From UBA9732 sp963621975 (GTDB lineage: Bacteria > Spirochaetota > Spirochaetia > Sphaerochaetales > Sphaerochaetaceae): a stretch of 30,054 nt of DNA. The notes under the pieces were generated by a model, which was not told where the DNA came from, did not search any database, and was given only the letters and a program-made list of their open reading frames with translations. Where the stretch lies: the NCBI GenBank assembly GCA_963621975.1, contig CAVFGI010000024.1, positions 1 through 30,054 on the forward strand. Direction: 5' to 3'. The translations under genes and the position numbers were made by a program. This document shows, in pieces, positions 16,690 through 24,616 of this stretch. Position 1 is the first letter of the stretch. Each line of letters begins with the position of its first letter.

Positions 16690-16698
16690 TGCTCCAAC

Positions 16699-16728
16699 TT
16701 GAACAAAAGTACAGCAAAGTTTTAAAAT
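16699..16728 (+). promoter_or_regulatory. Promoter of tRNA-Arg
   Basis: TTGAAC (16699-16704) and TAAAAT (16723-16728) are 18 bases apart, and the -10 ends 13 bases before the mature tRNA start at 16742. It lies in the short divergent region shared with the cation efflux gene. Confidence 0.55.
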
Positions 16729-16741
16729 TAGACTTGGTTTT

Positions 16742-16813
16742 GGGTCCATAGCCCAATGGATAAGGCGCATCCCTCCGGAGGATGAAATGCGGGTTCGATT
16801 CCCGCTGGACCTA
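16742..16813 (+). tRNA. tRNA-Arg (anticodon CCG)
   Basis: The 72-base sequence folds as a full cloverleaf. The acceptor GGGTCCA pairs with TGGACCT (one G-U at the end), with discriminator A. The D stem is GCCC/AGGC, the anticodon stem CATCC/GGATG, the loop CTCCGGA with CCG at 34-36, and the T stem GCGGG/CCCGC with loop TTCGATT. It reads CGG codons. The 3' CCA is not encoded (AAC follows the discriminator), so it must be added by the CCA-adding enzyme. Confidence 0.95.
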
Positions 16814-16845
16814 AACAGTAGGAATTTTGGTTCAAAAATAGAAGC

Positions 16846-17181
16846 TTAATGCATAAGACTTTCTTCTATACAGCATACAGCAATTTTTTCACAGGTAATC
16901 ATCACGGATTCTTGATTGAAGAAGCAGCATAAATCTGTTGCTATTTCTTTCACCAACTTTTCTTTTGCACCAATGATACTAATAGCCATGCTGGCTTCAT
17001 CTACAAAGGCCCCATCGTGATGAAAATATCCTCCATTCTGTAATACTAGAGAAAATGGAATTTTATAATTCTTACAAACGGCAGATACAAGAGAAGAAGC
17101 CTTGTCCATGGTAACCTTCTGCTCGTGTATATCTTTATCTGCCAGTCCAACGTATATTGTATATCTTTTTTGTTTTCTCAA
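16846..17181 (-). CDS. Small uncharacterised protein downstream of radC
   Basis: I do not recognise this protein of about 111 residues. It begins with a basic stretch and then YTIYVGLADKDIHEQ, a pattern resembling small alpha/beta proteins that take a ferredoxin-like shape. It has no signal peptide or membrane segment, and contains four cysteines in the C-terminal third (CCFFNQ, CEKIAVCC). There is no ATG start. Two in-frame TTG codons exist: the one at 17181 has GGAGG 9 bases upstream, the one at 17187 only 3 bases, so I favour 17181. It follows radC by about 30 bases on the same strand and is probably cotranscribed. Confidence 0.65.
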   Translation of the reverse strand: MRKQKRYTIYVGLADKDIHEQKVTMDKASSLVSAVCKNYKIPFSLVLQNGGYFHHDGAFVDEASMAISIIGAKEKLVKEIATDLCCFFNQESVMITCEKIAVCCIEESLMH

Positions 17182-17211
17182 TTTCAAAAACCTCCAAAAT
17201 CTTACATAACA

Positions 17212-17910
17212 TTACCGCAACGAAAACTCACCGGTTTCAGCTAAAGATCTATATGAATCCTCACTAAAAATAATGTGATCTAAAACCTCAATTCCAAGAA
17301 GAGCTCCTGCCTTTCTAATTCGCGCAGTGATGGCCAAATCATCAAGACTTGGTTCTAAATTTCCACTAGGATGATTGTGGGCAAGAACAACTGCTGTGGC
17401 CCTATCTTTTAAAGGCTCGGCAAAAATTTCTCTTGGATGAACCAAGGTCCTATTCACCAGCCCAATTGAAACTACATTAATTCCCAAAAGCTCGTGTGCT
17501 CCGTTGAGCATCACACAAATAAAATGCTCTTGATTTCTTGAACCGTAATGCCTAATTGCTTCAAAAATCGAGTAAGGCTGGTTCATACTCTTGCGCCGGG
17601 AGTATGTCATTCTTCGCCCAAATTCCAAACAAGCACAAATGGTAGCAGCCTTAGCTGGCCCAAGACCCACAATCTGTTCTAAGTCCTTGAGTTCCACACC
17701 ATTTTTCCCTTTTAGATCAATAATCTCCAAAATTTCCTGTGCTAGATCGTGAACAGGTCTATTCTTTCCCCCAGAACCTAAGAGGATGCACAGCAATTCC
17801 AAGTCGCTAATGCCCAAAGGGCCACGCTCTTGCATCCGCTCACGTGGCCTCTGATTTTTAGGCATATCCTTAATAGATTTGTATTCAATTGGTTTAAACG
17901 AGTATCTCAT
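17212..17910 (-). CDS. radC: RadC-family JAB-domain protein
   Basis: The 232-residue protein has the standard RadC layout. A helix-hairpin-helix region (about 65-100, with LEQIVGLGPAKAATI) is followed by a JAB/MPN metalloprotease-like domain with the zinc motif H-N-H in LAHNHPSGNLEPSLDD. The N-terminus (RERMQERGPLGISDLELL) is characteristic. The family was first linked to DNA repair, but that role has been questioned and the true activity is unknown. The ATG at 17910 has no ribosome-binding site, and a TATTAA hexamer ends 5 bases before it, so the mRNA may be leaderless. Confidence 0.93.
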   Translation of the reverse strand: MRYSFKPIEYKSIKDMPKNQRPRERMQERGPLGISDLELLCILLGSGGKNRPVHDLAQEILEIIDLKGKNGVELKDLEQIVGLGPAKAATICACLEFGRRMTYSRRKSMNQPYSIFEAIRHYGSRNQEHFICVMLNGAHELLGINVVSIGLVNRTLVHPREIFAEPLKDRATAVVLAHNHPSGNLEPSLDDLAITARIRKAGALLGIEVLDHIIFSEDSYRSLAETGEFSLR

Positions 17911-17965
17911 ATTAATTAATACAAAATTTTCGGCAAAACCATTTAGATTTTTGAAAAACTAGAAA

Positions 17966-18568
17966 TTAATCGGCGTCTTTAACCTCGGCTTTAACCTCTA
18001 CAATAGTTGCATTCTTTGCAAGGCTGCGCAATCTGAAGGCCCAAACAATAGCTCCAACACCAAAAACAACAATAACAATTCCAATAATCTTTGCAAAAGT
18101 AGTTAGAACAGCAGTTGGATTTGTGAACAACAAAACTGCAACCAAAATGCTAATAATTCCCTCAAAGATAAAATGATCAATTGGAATTCCTGGTAAGAAA
18201 GAGCGGGCCGTTGCTGCATTCTGGAAGGAAACAACAGCAGAAAAAATAAGGCCAATAGCAAAGGCATAAACCAAAATAGTAATAGCTGTTTGTGCAACAA
18301 ACATTGGAACTAAAACAGCTGCAAGACCAAGTAAAATTGTGACAATACTTTTGAGAATTGCCAAAGTCTTTGTAACAGAAGAGAAGTGCCAGCCTTTTAT
18401 GCTAAATAGAGTATAAAAACCATCACAAATAGCCCCAATACCTGCAGCAATCATCAAAATAGTAACAAAATAGTCAGAATAGATGAAAATAAGAACACCA
18501 ACAGCAATAACAATGAGACCAAAAATCAACATGGCCCAAAATTTTTTAGCTAAATTCTTTAGTGACAT
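17966..18568 (-). CDS. HdeD/DUF308 family membrane protein
   Basis: The 200-residue protein is almost entirely hydrophobic with about six transmembrane segments, arranged as two similar three-helix halves as in the HdeD (DUF308) family. The E. coli member is linked to acid resistance; no enzymatic activity is known. The start is the ATG at 18568 (MSLKNLAKKFW), with GGAGG 8 bases upstream; an upstream frame extension of 10 residues lacks such a site. The short C-terminal tail is charged (VEVKAEVKDAD) and probably cytoplasmic. It lies 36 bases after the FKBP gene. Confidence 0.85.
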   Translation of the reverse strand: MSLKNLAKKFWAMLIFGLIVIAVGVLIFIYSDYFVTILMIAAGIGAICDGFYTLFSIKGWHFSSVTKTLAILKSIVTILLGLAAVLVPMFVAQTAITILVYAFAIGLIFSAVVSFQNAATARSFLPGIPIDHFIFEGIISILVAVLLFTNPTAVLTTFAKIIGIVIVVFGVGAIVWAFRLRSLAKNATIVEVKAEVKDAD

Positions 18569-18604
18569 AATAGTTCCCTCCATAGGTTTTGTTAACACTC
18601 AAAG

Positions 18605-19297
18605 TTACTCAACAATTGAGTAAGTTTCAACCTCAAAAATCAAAAGAGAGTTAGGTTCAATGTTCCCCACGGCATTTGAACCATAACCAAGATTAGGATG
18701 AATGTAGAAAATGTAGTGTGAACCTATAGGCATGAGTTTACAGCCCTCAGCAAACCCAGAAATAACACTTGAGAGTGCAAAGGAAGAGTGCTGTCCCCTA
18801 GCGTAAGAGCTGTCAATAACCGAGCCATCAAGAAGGGTCAACGAATAATCCAGCTCAACGGTAGCAGTGTCAGTAGGCTGGACACCTGTTCCCTGAGATA
18901 TAATCTTGTACTGTAATCCCGATTCCGTTGTATAAACCCCTTCCAACTTGGCATTCTCTTCCAAGAAGCTTTCTGCCTCCTGCAAGTTCTCTTCAGCCAA
19001 TGTAGCCATACGAGCAGCGTAATCGGCACTATAATCATCAATAATCTGCTGCATTTTCTCGTCTGTGTAGAATGGAGTTTGGTTGTAGTAATCGTAATAG
19101 CCCTCAGCTCCAAAGGTATCGTCCAATTCTGGGTAATAGTAATACTTGTAATAGTAGTAATAATCGTTTGTGATATACCCTACAACGTAGCTAAACTGCT
19201 CAAGCAAAGTAGTAGGAATATTGGTACGCAATTCAACAGCAAACGCTGAACCAACAGCTAAAAAAAGCACTAAGAGCGCAATAAAAGTCTTTTTCAT
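18605..19297 (-). CDS. Secreted FKBP-type peptidyl-prolyl isomerase with tyrosine-rich linker
   Basis: This 230-residue enzyme probably assists folding of exported proteins in the periplasm by isomerising proline bonds. Residues 1-20 are a signal peptide (FLAVGSAFAVEL) without a lipobox. Residues about 45-80 are unusual, with runs of consecutive tyrosines (DYYYYYKYYYYPE, then EGYYDYYNQ). A helical segment rich in A and E (85-120) leads to the FKBP domain (about 130-230), with LDYSLTLLDGSVIDSS, the flap VISGFAEGCKLMPIG and NLGYGSNAVGNIEPNS. The conserved tryptophan of the pocket is replaced by Phe (SGFAEG), and the FD pair by ID, as in some prokaryotic members. GAGG lies upstream of the ATG. 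Confidence 0.9.
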   Translation of the reverse strand: MKKTFIALLVLFLAVGSAFAVELRTNIPTTLLEQFSYVVGYITNDYYYYYKYYYYPELDDTFGAEGYYDYYNQTPFYTDEKMQQIIDDYSADYAARMATLAEENLQEAESFLEENAKLEGVYTTESGLQYKIISQGTGVQPTDTATVELDYSLTLLDGSVIDSSYARGQHSSFALSSVISGFAEGCKLMPIGSHYIFYIHPNLGYGSNAVGNIEPNSLLIFEVETYSIVE

Positions 19298-19324
19298 TTT
19301 TAAAACCTCTGTATATGAATATTA

Positions 19325-19768
19325 TTAACTGTCCTGCTTAGTTTCAACCTTAAGGAAAATTTTGCACATAAAAACAACACAAAGAAAACAGAGAAGAGAG
19401 CCAAATAGAGCCCCGGTAAAATCGGCAACCATATCTAAAACATCAAAACTTCTACCAAAATGAGGCTGAACAAACTCAATAAGCACTCCATAGAACAATG
19501 CAATTAGTACAGGAAAAATTCCACAAACTACAAGACTCTTAAATTTTGCACCGTAAAAAAACCGTTTACTAAAGCCCAAAGACAAAAGAGTTAGGGAAAA
19601 AGAAAACCCTGTATAAGCAATAAAATGTTCTAGCTTATCGGCATTTCTGAAGTCAAATGGAGCGTCAATACCATGTTGAAGGGAGAGATAAGTAATTAAA
19701 AAGAGGCAAATTACTACAAGGGCAAGACCAACCCATTTAATAATATTCTTCAAGGTCTCAAACTTCAC
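19325..19768 (-). CDS. VanZ-like membrane protein
   Basis: The 147-residue protein has four predicted transmembrane segments at about 11-30, 50-65, 77-98 and 110-135. The loop residues ADKLEHFIAY and a conserved FVQPHFGRSFDVLDMVADFTGALFG tail match the VanZ-like family; VanZ gives weak teicoplanin resistance, but most members have no known function. The start is GTG, overlapping the stop of the radical SAM gene (GTGA), with AAGGAG about 10 bases upstream. It is followed 27 bases later by the FKBP gene. Confidence 0.85.
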   Translation of the reverse strand: MKFETLKNIIKWVGLALVVICLFLITYLSLQHGIDAPFDFRNADKLEHFIAYTGFSFSLTLLSLGFSKRFFYGAKFKSLVVCGIFPVLIALFYGVLIEFVQPHFGRSFDVLDMVADFTGALFGSLLCFLCVVFMCKIFLKVETKQDS

Positions 19769-20808
19769 TTACACAAATCTCCTTGTACTGCTCCCATTTG
19801 TCTCATTTGAGACTCCAGTGTACGCAAAAATGTATTTTTGTCTGCAAAAGCCCTAGGACTTGCCAACCTATGAGCTGGAGTTTCACAGACAAGTCGCTCA
19901 ATAACTATATCAGATGGGATTCTTCTAAGAATATAAATAGTGCTTGCAATATGCCGAGTCATGCAAGGTGCAGTTATTTCACCTTGCAAATATTGGTCAT
20001 ACAGAACAGTTCCCGAACAAATATTCAAATTGTGAATTTTAATAGCATTAGGATGAACTTTATTGATAATCTCAATTGTATTATCTAGCTCTGCTTTTCC
20101 TTCCCCCGGAAAGCCCGTAAGAACATGAACACAAAGCTCCAACCCATGCGCTTTAACCTTGTTGCAAGCATTCAAAAAACATGCCACATCATGACCTCTT
20201 TGCATGGCACTTAGAATTTTATTGCTACCACTTTGAAGTCCTAATTCTACGCAAACAGGCCAAAATTTATCGTTATATGTGGAAATTAGGCTCAGATTTT
20301 CATCGTCTATGCAATCTGGTCTAGTGGAGATGATAAAGCCTTCCCAGTCATAACCAGATAGTGCAAAATCATAAATTTCCTTTAGTTTTTCAACCGGAGC
20401 AAAGGTATTTGAAAAAGACTGAAGATAAAGGGCAAAATGTTCAACCTTGTATCGCTTTGCAATGAAATTACGTCCACGCTCAATTTGTTCTCTTATCTGT
20501 CTCTTTGTTAAAGAATCCAAATAAGAATTCTCTTCTCTGAATAAAACTTTTCCCTTAACTTGGTCTATTTCTTCTTCAAAATCACTGTCATGTCTAAAAC
20601 CACTTTCCTCTGTTCTTAGATATGCTGCCCTAGCTCCTTGGCTGTCACAATATACACATCCATGCGTACCCTTTAGACCACACCTGTTTGGACAAGAAAA
20701 ACCAGCATCTACTCCAACTCTAAAAACTTTGTGTCCAAACTTTTCAATCAAACTTGAGGAGTAAGTTTTATAAGGGGCCGTGGTAGTTGCTGTTTCTAAA
20801 TCAGACAT
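19765..20808 (-). CDS. Radical SAM protein of the YhcC/TIGR01212 family
   Basis: This 347-residue cytoplasmic protein binds a 4Fe-4S cluster that splits SAM to start radical chemistry; the substrate is unknown in characterised bacteria. The cluster cysteines follow the family pattern in SCPNRCGLKGTHGCVYC, with the first cysteine, a gap of 11, and then C-xx-C. Downstream, the family segments LYLQSFSNT and GLQSGSNKIL and the typical TIM-barrel pattern continue to the end. The start ATG at 20808 follows the fmt stop by 22 bases, and the stop overlaps the vanZ-like start. Confidence 0.9.
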   Translation of the reverse strand: MSDLETATTTAPYKTYSSSLIEKFGHKVFRVGVDAGFSCPNRCGLKGTHGCVYCDSQGARAAYLRTEESGFRHDSDFEEEIDQVKGKVLFREENSYLDSLTKRQIREQIERGRNFIAKRYKVEHFALYLQSFSNTFAPVEKLKEIYDFALSGYDWEGFIISTRPDCIDDENLSLISTYNDKFWPVCVELGLQSGSNKILSAMQRGHDVACFLNACNKVKAHGLELCVHVLTGFPGEGKAELDNTIEIINKVHPNAIKIHNLNICSGTVLYDQYLQGEITAPCMTRHIASTIYILRRIPSDIVIERLVCETPAHRLASPRAFADKNTFLRTLESQMRQMGAVQGDLCK

Positions 20809-20830
20809 TTCACACTCAACTATTTCAAAT

Positions 20831-21799
20831 TTAACTAAATTGACTTTCTAGAATCCATCTATTTCCGTTGACAAAAGCCTTGTGATCTAACTCTTTCTTT
20901 GTAGGTAGTTGAAGACCATTTATCCAAAGTGTCTTATCTGCACAAGCAACCCCAAGGCCTCTATCTTTTCTAAAACCAACAACTGTACCAGGCTTTACAT
21001 ATACCAACTGCTCTTCATTTTTAAGTTCTTCAAAGCCACCCCAAACACTGGTAATTAAAACTTCTTTGCCGTCAGCAAACGCATAAGCCTTTGGCCACGG
21101 ATAGGAAGCACGCACTAAACAATGTAGTTCTAAAGCGGTTTTATTAAAGTCTAACTTGCCATCTTCTTTTTCAATCATTTGGCAATTTGATGGCACACCA
21201 GCCTGTGGAACAGCTAAAATTTCGTGGGATAATGCTTGTTTTAGGACCTTGGGAACAAAATTAGCAGCCTCTTCAGACACTGCATTGGTCAATGTTAAAG
21301 TTGTCTCTTTTCCTGTTAAAGAAAAGTGCTGCACAGCCCACAAATCTCCCTCATCCATCTTTTCACCAATGGTTTGCAATGAAATTGCACCCTCATGTAT
21401 ACCATGCAAAATTGTAGCCTGAATGGGAGAAGGCCCCCTAAAAAGCGGAAGAGGAGAAGGATGTACATTAAAAGTACCATTGGGAAAAAGAGCAAGGAAC
21501 ATTGGTCCAAAAATTTTACCGTAGGCAAATGTTACCAGCACATTAGCACCAAGTTCTCTAACAGCTTGTCTTGCCTCTTTTTTAAGAGAATCAAACTGAA
21601 GAACTGGAATTCCAAGCTCAATTGCAGTTTCTTTTATTGGAGAGGGACACAACTTTGCCGAGCGACCAACACTTTTATCTGTAGCGGTTAAAACTCCAAC
21701 AACATTAAAAGACTTTGAAAGAGATCTAAGAAGTGGAACGGCAATCTCTGGCGTTCCAGCAAAGAGGATTCTGTTTTCTTTCAGTAGATTGTCCGTCAA
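20831..21799 (-). CDS. fmt: Methionyl-tRNA formyltransferase
   Basis: This enzyme formylates initiator Met-tRNA using 10-formyl-tetrahydrofolate, which bacteria need for efficient translation initiation. The 322-residue version from a TTG at 21799 begins near ILFAGTPEIAVPLL, the conserved N-terminus. The active-site region FNVHPSPLPLFRGPSPI is intact, with the linker and C-terminal oligonucleotide-binding domain following. I prefer the TTG at 21799 because AAGAGG lies about 10 bases upstream and it sits one base after the def stop. A GTG at 21832 would give 333 residues but has no site and overlaps def by 32 bases. Its pairing with def is the common bacterial arrangement. Confidence 0.92.
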   Translation of the reverse strand: MTDNLLKENRILFAGTPEIAVPLLRSLSKSFNVVGVLTATDKSVGRSAKLCPSPIKETAIELGIPVLQFDSLKKEARQAVRELGANVLVTFAYGKIFGPMFLALFPNGTFNVHPSPLPLFRGPSPIQATILHGIHEGAISLQTIGEKMDEGDLWAVQHFSLTGKETTLTLTNAVSEEAANFVPKVLKQALSHEILAVPQAGVPSNCQMIEKEDGKLDFNKTALELHCLVRASYPWPKAYAFADGKEVLITSVWGGFEELKNEEQLVYVKPGTVVGFRKDRGLGVACADKTLWINGLQLPTKKELDHKAFVNGNRWILESQFS

Positions 21800-21800
21800 C

Positions 21801-22310
21801 TTAGTTTTTCCTCTTCTTTTTATTTGAGCCACAACGCTTATTGTAAATTCTAAGCACTTTTTCTCTATCTTCTTCGCTTAAACGGTCAATAAAGAGTTTT
21901 CCATCTAAATGGTCATTCTCATGCTGAATTACTCTTGCCAAGAGTCCACTTGCATCAAGTGTAAAAGAATGACCCTTCTCATCTTGTGCAAAAACTTTCA
22001 CTTTGGCAGGTCTAATTACATCATGGTATACGCCAGGAATGCTCAAACAACCCTCTTCATATGGACATGTTTCCACCGATGTCTCTAAAATCTCAGGATT
22101 GATAAAGGTCTTCCTTGTACCATCAGAGAGCCATACAACAAAAAGCCTCTGATTAACTCCCACTTGAGGGCCTGCAAGCCCCACTCCGTCAGCCTCTGCT
22201 AGCGTGTCATACATTGCGTCAACCAACATTTCCAGTGCACTATCAAATTTGGTGACTTTTTCACATTTTTCTCTGAGAATCTCATCTCCAATCTTACAAA
22301 TATCCAGCAT
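21801..22310 (-). CDS. def: Peptide deformylase
   Basis: This metalloenzyme removes the formyl group from the N-terminal methionine of new proteins. The 169 residues from ATG 22310 (MLDICKIGDEILREK) carry all three family motifs: GVGLAGPQVG, EGCLS and QHENDHLDG, giving the metal ligands Cys, His and His. A longer frame reaching 22472 has no family match in its first 54 residues and overlaps the divergent SGNH gene, so it is not used. There is no Shine-Dalgarno sequence, but a good promoter ends 7 bases before the ATG. It heads the def-fmt-radical SAM-VanZ-FKBP-HdeD cluster. Confidence 0.94.
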   Translation of the reverse strand: MLDICKIGDEILREKCEKVTKFDSALEMLVDAMYDTLAEADGVGLAGPQVGVNQRLFVVWLSDGTRKTFINPEILETSVETCPYEEGCLSIPGVYHDVIRPAKVKVFAQDEKGHSFTLDASGLLARVIQHENDHLDGKLFIDRLSEEDREKVLRIYNKRCGSNKKKRKN

Positions 22311-22317
22311 ACCCAAA

Positions 22318-22346
22318 ATGATACTCAAACCAGCCTCGCATTGCAA
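22318..22346 (-). promoter_or_regulatory. Promoter of def, probably giving a leaderless mRNA
   Basis: On the minus strand TTGCAA (22341-22346) and TATCAT (22318-22323) are exactly 17 bases apart, and the -10 ends 7 bases before the def ATG at 22310. The predicted start of transcription is the A of the start codon itself. Confidence 0.55.
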
Positions 22347-22390
22347 TGTTGTACTTGTAAATGCCGGGTTTTTATGAATAAATATATAGT

Positions 22391-23074
22391 ATGAAAAAGC
22401 ATATTGTGTGTTTAGGCGATTCCAATACTCATGGTTATTGTGCAGATTTGAATGATAATGAAGACAGAACAAATAGGTTCAACGAGAATGAAAGATGGAC
22501 TATGGTTCTACAAAAGAAATTAGGAGATGATTATCTCATTCTTGAAGAAGGACTCTCCGGAAGAACTACTGTTTTCAAAGATCCATTGCATGAAAGCTTG
22601 GATGCATTCTCTTGCATTTATCCCATACTTATGAGCCACGAGACTGTAGACTTATTAATAATCATGCTTGGTACTAATGACACTAAAGAACGCTTTAACG
22701 CAAGTTCACATGTTATTTCTCTAGGACTTGATAGACTAATCAAAAAGGCCAAAACTGTGGATTGTTGGGGAGGCAAAGAGCCTAAAATACTCATTGTATG
22801 TCCCCCTCACATTAGAGACGAGTTTCAAGACATCCTAGCAGAAGAATACATGGGCCCAGACTGTGTCAAGAAAAGCAAAGAACTTTCCAAATTCTATCAA
22901 CAAATTGCAAAACAAAATAACTGCCTGTTCTTTGATGCAAAAGAGTGTGAGTTTAACTCATTAGATTGTATGCATTTAACAAAAAGAGGTCACAATAAAC
23001 TTGCAACCTCTTTATCTCCAATAATCAAGGAAATTTTTGAAGCCCAAGGCCAACCTAAAGCCCCATCTCCTTAA
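22391..23074 (+). CDS. SGNH-family esterase (paralogue 1) next to the sialic acid locus
   Basis: This 227-residue cytoplasmic SGNH hydrolase has the catalytic Ser in block I GDSNTHGY, Asn in LGTNDT and the Asp/His pair near the end in LDCMHLTKRGH. The segment ILEEGLSGRTTVF is typical of the arylesterase/acyltransferase subgroup, whose members hydrolyse acetyl and short acyl esters. No signal peptide is present. It shares GDSNT, EEGLSGRTTVF and LGTND with its convergent neighbour, and the two genes overlap by 20 bases at their 3' ends. The substrate is unknown; O-acetyl groups of imported sialic acids are a reasonable guess from context. No ribosome-binding site is visible; TTGTAA and TAAATA (18 bases apart) end 6 bases before the ATG. 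Confidence 0.85.
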   Translation: MKKHIVCLGDSNTHGYCADLNDNEDRTNRFNENERWTMVLQKKLGDDYLILEEGLSGRTTVFKDPLHESLDAFSCIYPILMSHETVDLLIIMLGTNDTKERFNASSHVISLGLDRLIKKAKTVDCWGGKEPKILIVCPPHIRDEFQDILAEEYMGPDCVKKSKELSKFYQQIAKQNNCLFFDAKECEFNSLDCMHLTKRGHNKLATSLSPIIKEIFEAQGQPKAPSP

Positions 23075-23684
23075 GCTTATCATACACAAGAGAAGCAACC
23101 TTGCTATGGGCTTGAGCTGTTAGATGTATACCATCTTCTTTAGAGGCACAAACCTGACCGTTTAAATCTAAGAAGTCAACACCTGTTTGCACACTTACTC
23201 TTTCATATGTACAGCTAAACAATTTACTTTCTTCAATTATCTCTTGCGGTAAAGCACAACAAGAATCAAAGGCAAGAGGACAAATTAAAAGTATTTTTAC
23301 TTCTCCAGCAAAAATTGGAGTCTTACTTCTTATAATTGAATTTGCATTTTTGATTTGCCTAATTATTTCTGTAATTCCCAATTCAATCCTTGCCATTTTA
23401 TGATCAACAATATCGTTTGTTCCAAGAAAAACAATTACAGCATCAAGAGGTTGTTGGGACTTTAGAATAAAACCAAGAGCCTTCTTGCCATTTAACAAGT
23501 CATCAAACTCAACATCAAAAACAGTTGTTCTTCCAGAAAGACCCTCCTCAATTACAGCATAATCTGAGCCCAGTCTCTCCTGAAGAATTCCTGTCCATCT
23601 AGTTTTTTCATCGTAGCGAACAGCTGTTACTGGGGTATAACCCCATGTATTAGAATCTCCAAAACAAAGAATTCGCTTTTTCAT
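23055..23684 (-). CDS. SGNH-family esterase (paralogue 2), last gene of the sialic acid cluster
   Basis: A 209-residue relative of the convergent gene. Catalytic blocks are GDSNTWGY (Ser), LGTNDIVD (Asn) and EDGIHLTAQAH (Asp/His). IEEGLSGRTTVF is almost identical to its neighbour, and the WGY after the GDS block is characteristic of the MsAcT-type arylesterase subgroup. There is no signal peptide, so it acts in the cytoplasm. Its AAGAGGT ribosome-binding site overlaps the stop of the ROK kinase gene, so it is cotranscribed with the kinase and NanE. A sialate O-acetylesterase role (as for NanS in other bacteria) is inferred from this position and not shown by sequence. Confidence 0.87.
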   Translation of the reverse strand: MKKRILCFGDSNTWGYTPVTAVRYDEKTRWTGILQERLGSDYAVIEEGLSGRTTVFDVEFDDLLNGKKALGFILKSQQPLDAVIVFLGTNDIVDHKMARIELGITEIIRQIKNANSIIRSKTPIFAGEVKILLICPLAFDSCCALPQEIIEESKLFSCTYERVSVQTGVDFLDLNGQVCASKEDGIHLTAQAHSKVASLVYDKLKEMGL

Positions 23685-23693
23685 ATTGACCTC

Positions 23694-24599
23694 TTACATT
23701 TCTGGATGCTTTTCTTTGAAATGATAATATGCACCAACAAGGCCTGCGTCATTTTTGTATGTTGCACCCACAATTTTAGTATTTTGAGCAATTAGAGGAT
23801 TAATAAGAGAATTAAAATAGCTTCTAATTTTATCTAAAAGCTCTTTTTCATTCATAATTCCTCCACCTAAGACTATCACACTAGGATTTAAAATATAGGA
23901 AAGAGAAACAAGCCCATTGGCTATTGAAAGGGCCATTTTGTCTATGGCTTTTTTGCAATCTTTATCACCCTTTCTAGCTTCATCAAAAACCTTAATTCCA
24001 TCCCAAGAAAAAGGTTTATCTCCTTTGTACTGTTCAACTCGTCTACATAGTGCTGTTGTAGAGCCTAAATGCTCTAGGTCACTATCTTCAACCCTAATAT
24101 ATCCAACCTCACAAGCACTAAAAGTTGCACCACGCAACAGATGATTATTTTCTGTAAAGCCACCACCAATACCCGTTCCAATTGCAAGGCATAAAACGGA
24201 AGAATAACCTTTTCCTGAGCCAGAAATGCTTTCCGCAAGAGCAACACAATTCACGTCATTTTCAACTTCAGTAACTAAATTACACTTATCTTCCAAATAT
24301 TTTTTTACTTCAAATCCGGTGTAATCTGGCACTTGTGGCAAAGAAAAGAAAACCTTTCCCTTTGTGGAATCAATCATTGCAGTAGATGAAACACAAATAC
24401 CCTGCAACGGGTACTCTTGTTTCATCTTAATGATAGCCTGTGCAACGTTATTCATCCAAAAATTTGGACCTTTCTCTGCGTTTGTGGGCATTGTTGCCTT
24501 AAAAACTATCTGCGCATCTGAAGAGATTACTCCATATTTTATAGCCGTGCCACCAATATCAACAGTGGCATAGTACTTTACATTTTCCTGTTGCTGCAA
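23694..24599 (-). CDS. nanK: ROK-family sugar kinase, probable N-acetylmannosamine kinase
   Basis: The 301-residue kinase would phosphorylate ManNAc to ManNAc-6-P in sialic acid breakdown. The phosphate-binding DIGGT lies at residues 14-18, the catalytic Asp in VENDVNCVALAE, and the second glycine motif in AIGTGIGGGF. The zinc-binding CxCGxxGC of E. coli NanK is missing (VEDSDLEHLGSTTALCRR stands there), as in several Firmicutes ROK kinases, so the function rests on its place between nanE and the esterase. Start is TTG with GAGGG 7 bases upstream; the only nearby ATG runs into a stop. A different hexose substrate cannot be excluded. Confidence 0.82.
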   Translation of the reverse strand: MQQQENVKYYATVDIGGTAIKYGVISSDAQIVFKATMPTNAEKGPNFWMNNVAQAIIKMKQEYPLQGICVSSTAMIDSTKGKVFFSLPQVPDYTGFEVKKYLEDKCNLVTEVENDVNCVALAESISGSGKGYSSVLCLAIGTGIGGGFTENNHLLRGATFSACEVGYIRVEDSDLEHLGSTTALCRRVEQYKGDKPFSWDGIKVFDEARKGDKDCKKAIDKMALSIANGLVSLSYILNPSVIVLGGGIMNEKELLDKIRSYFNSLINPLIAQNTKIVGATYKNDAGLVGAYYHFKEKHPEM

Positions 24600-24616
24600 C
24601 GCCTAACCCTCTATAC

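Noticed and set aside
22311..22472. A 54-residue N-terminal extension of peptide deformylase
   Set aside because: The extension overlaps the divergent SGNH gene and the def promoter, and deformylases begin at the MLDICKIG segment.
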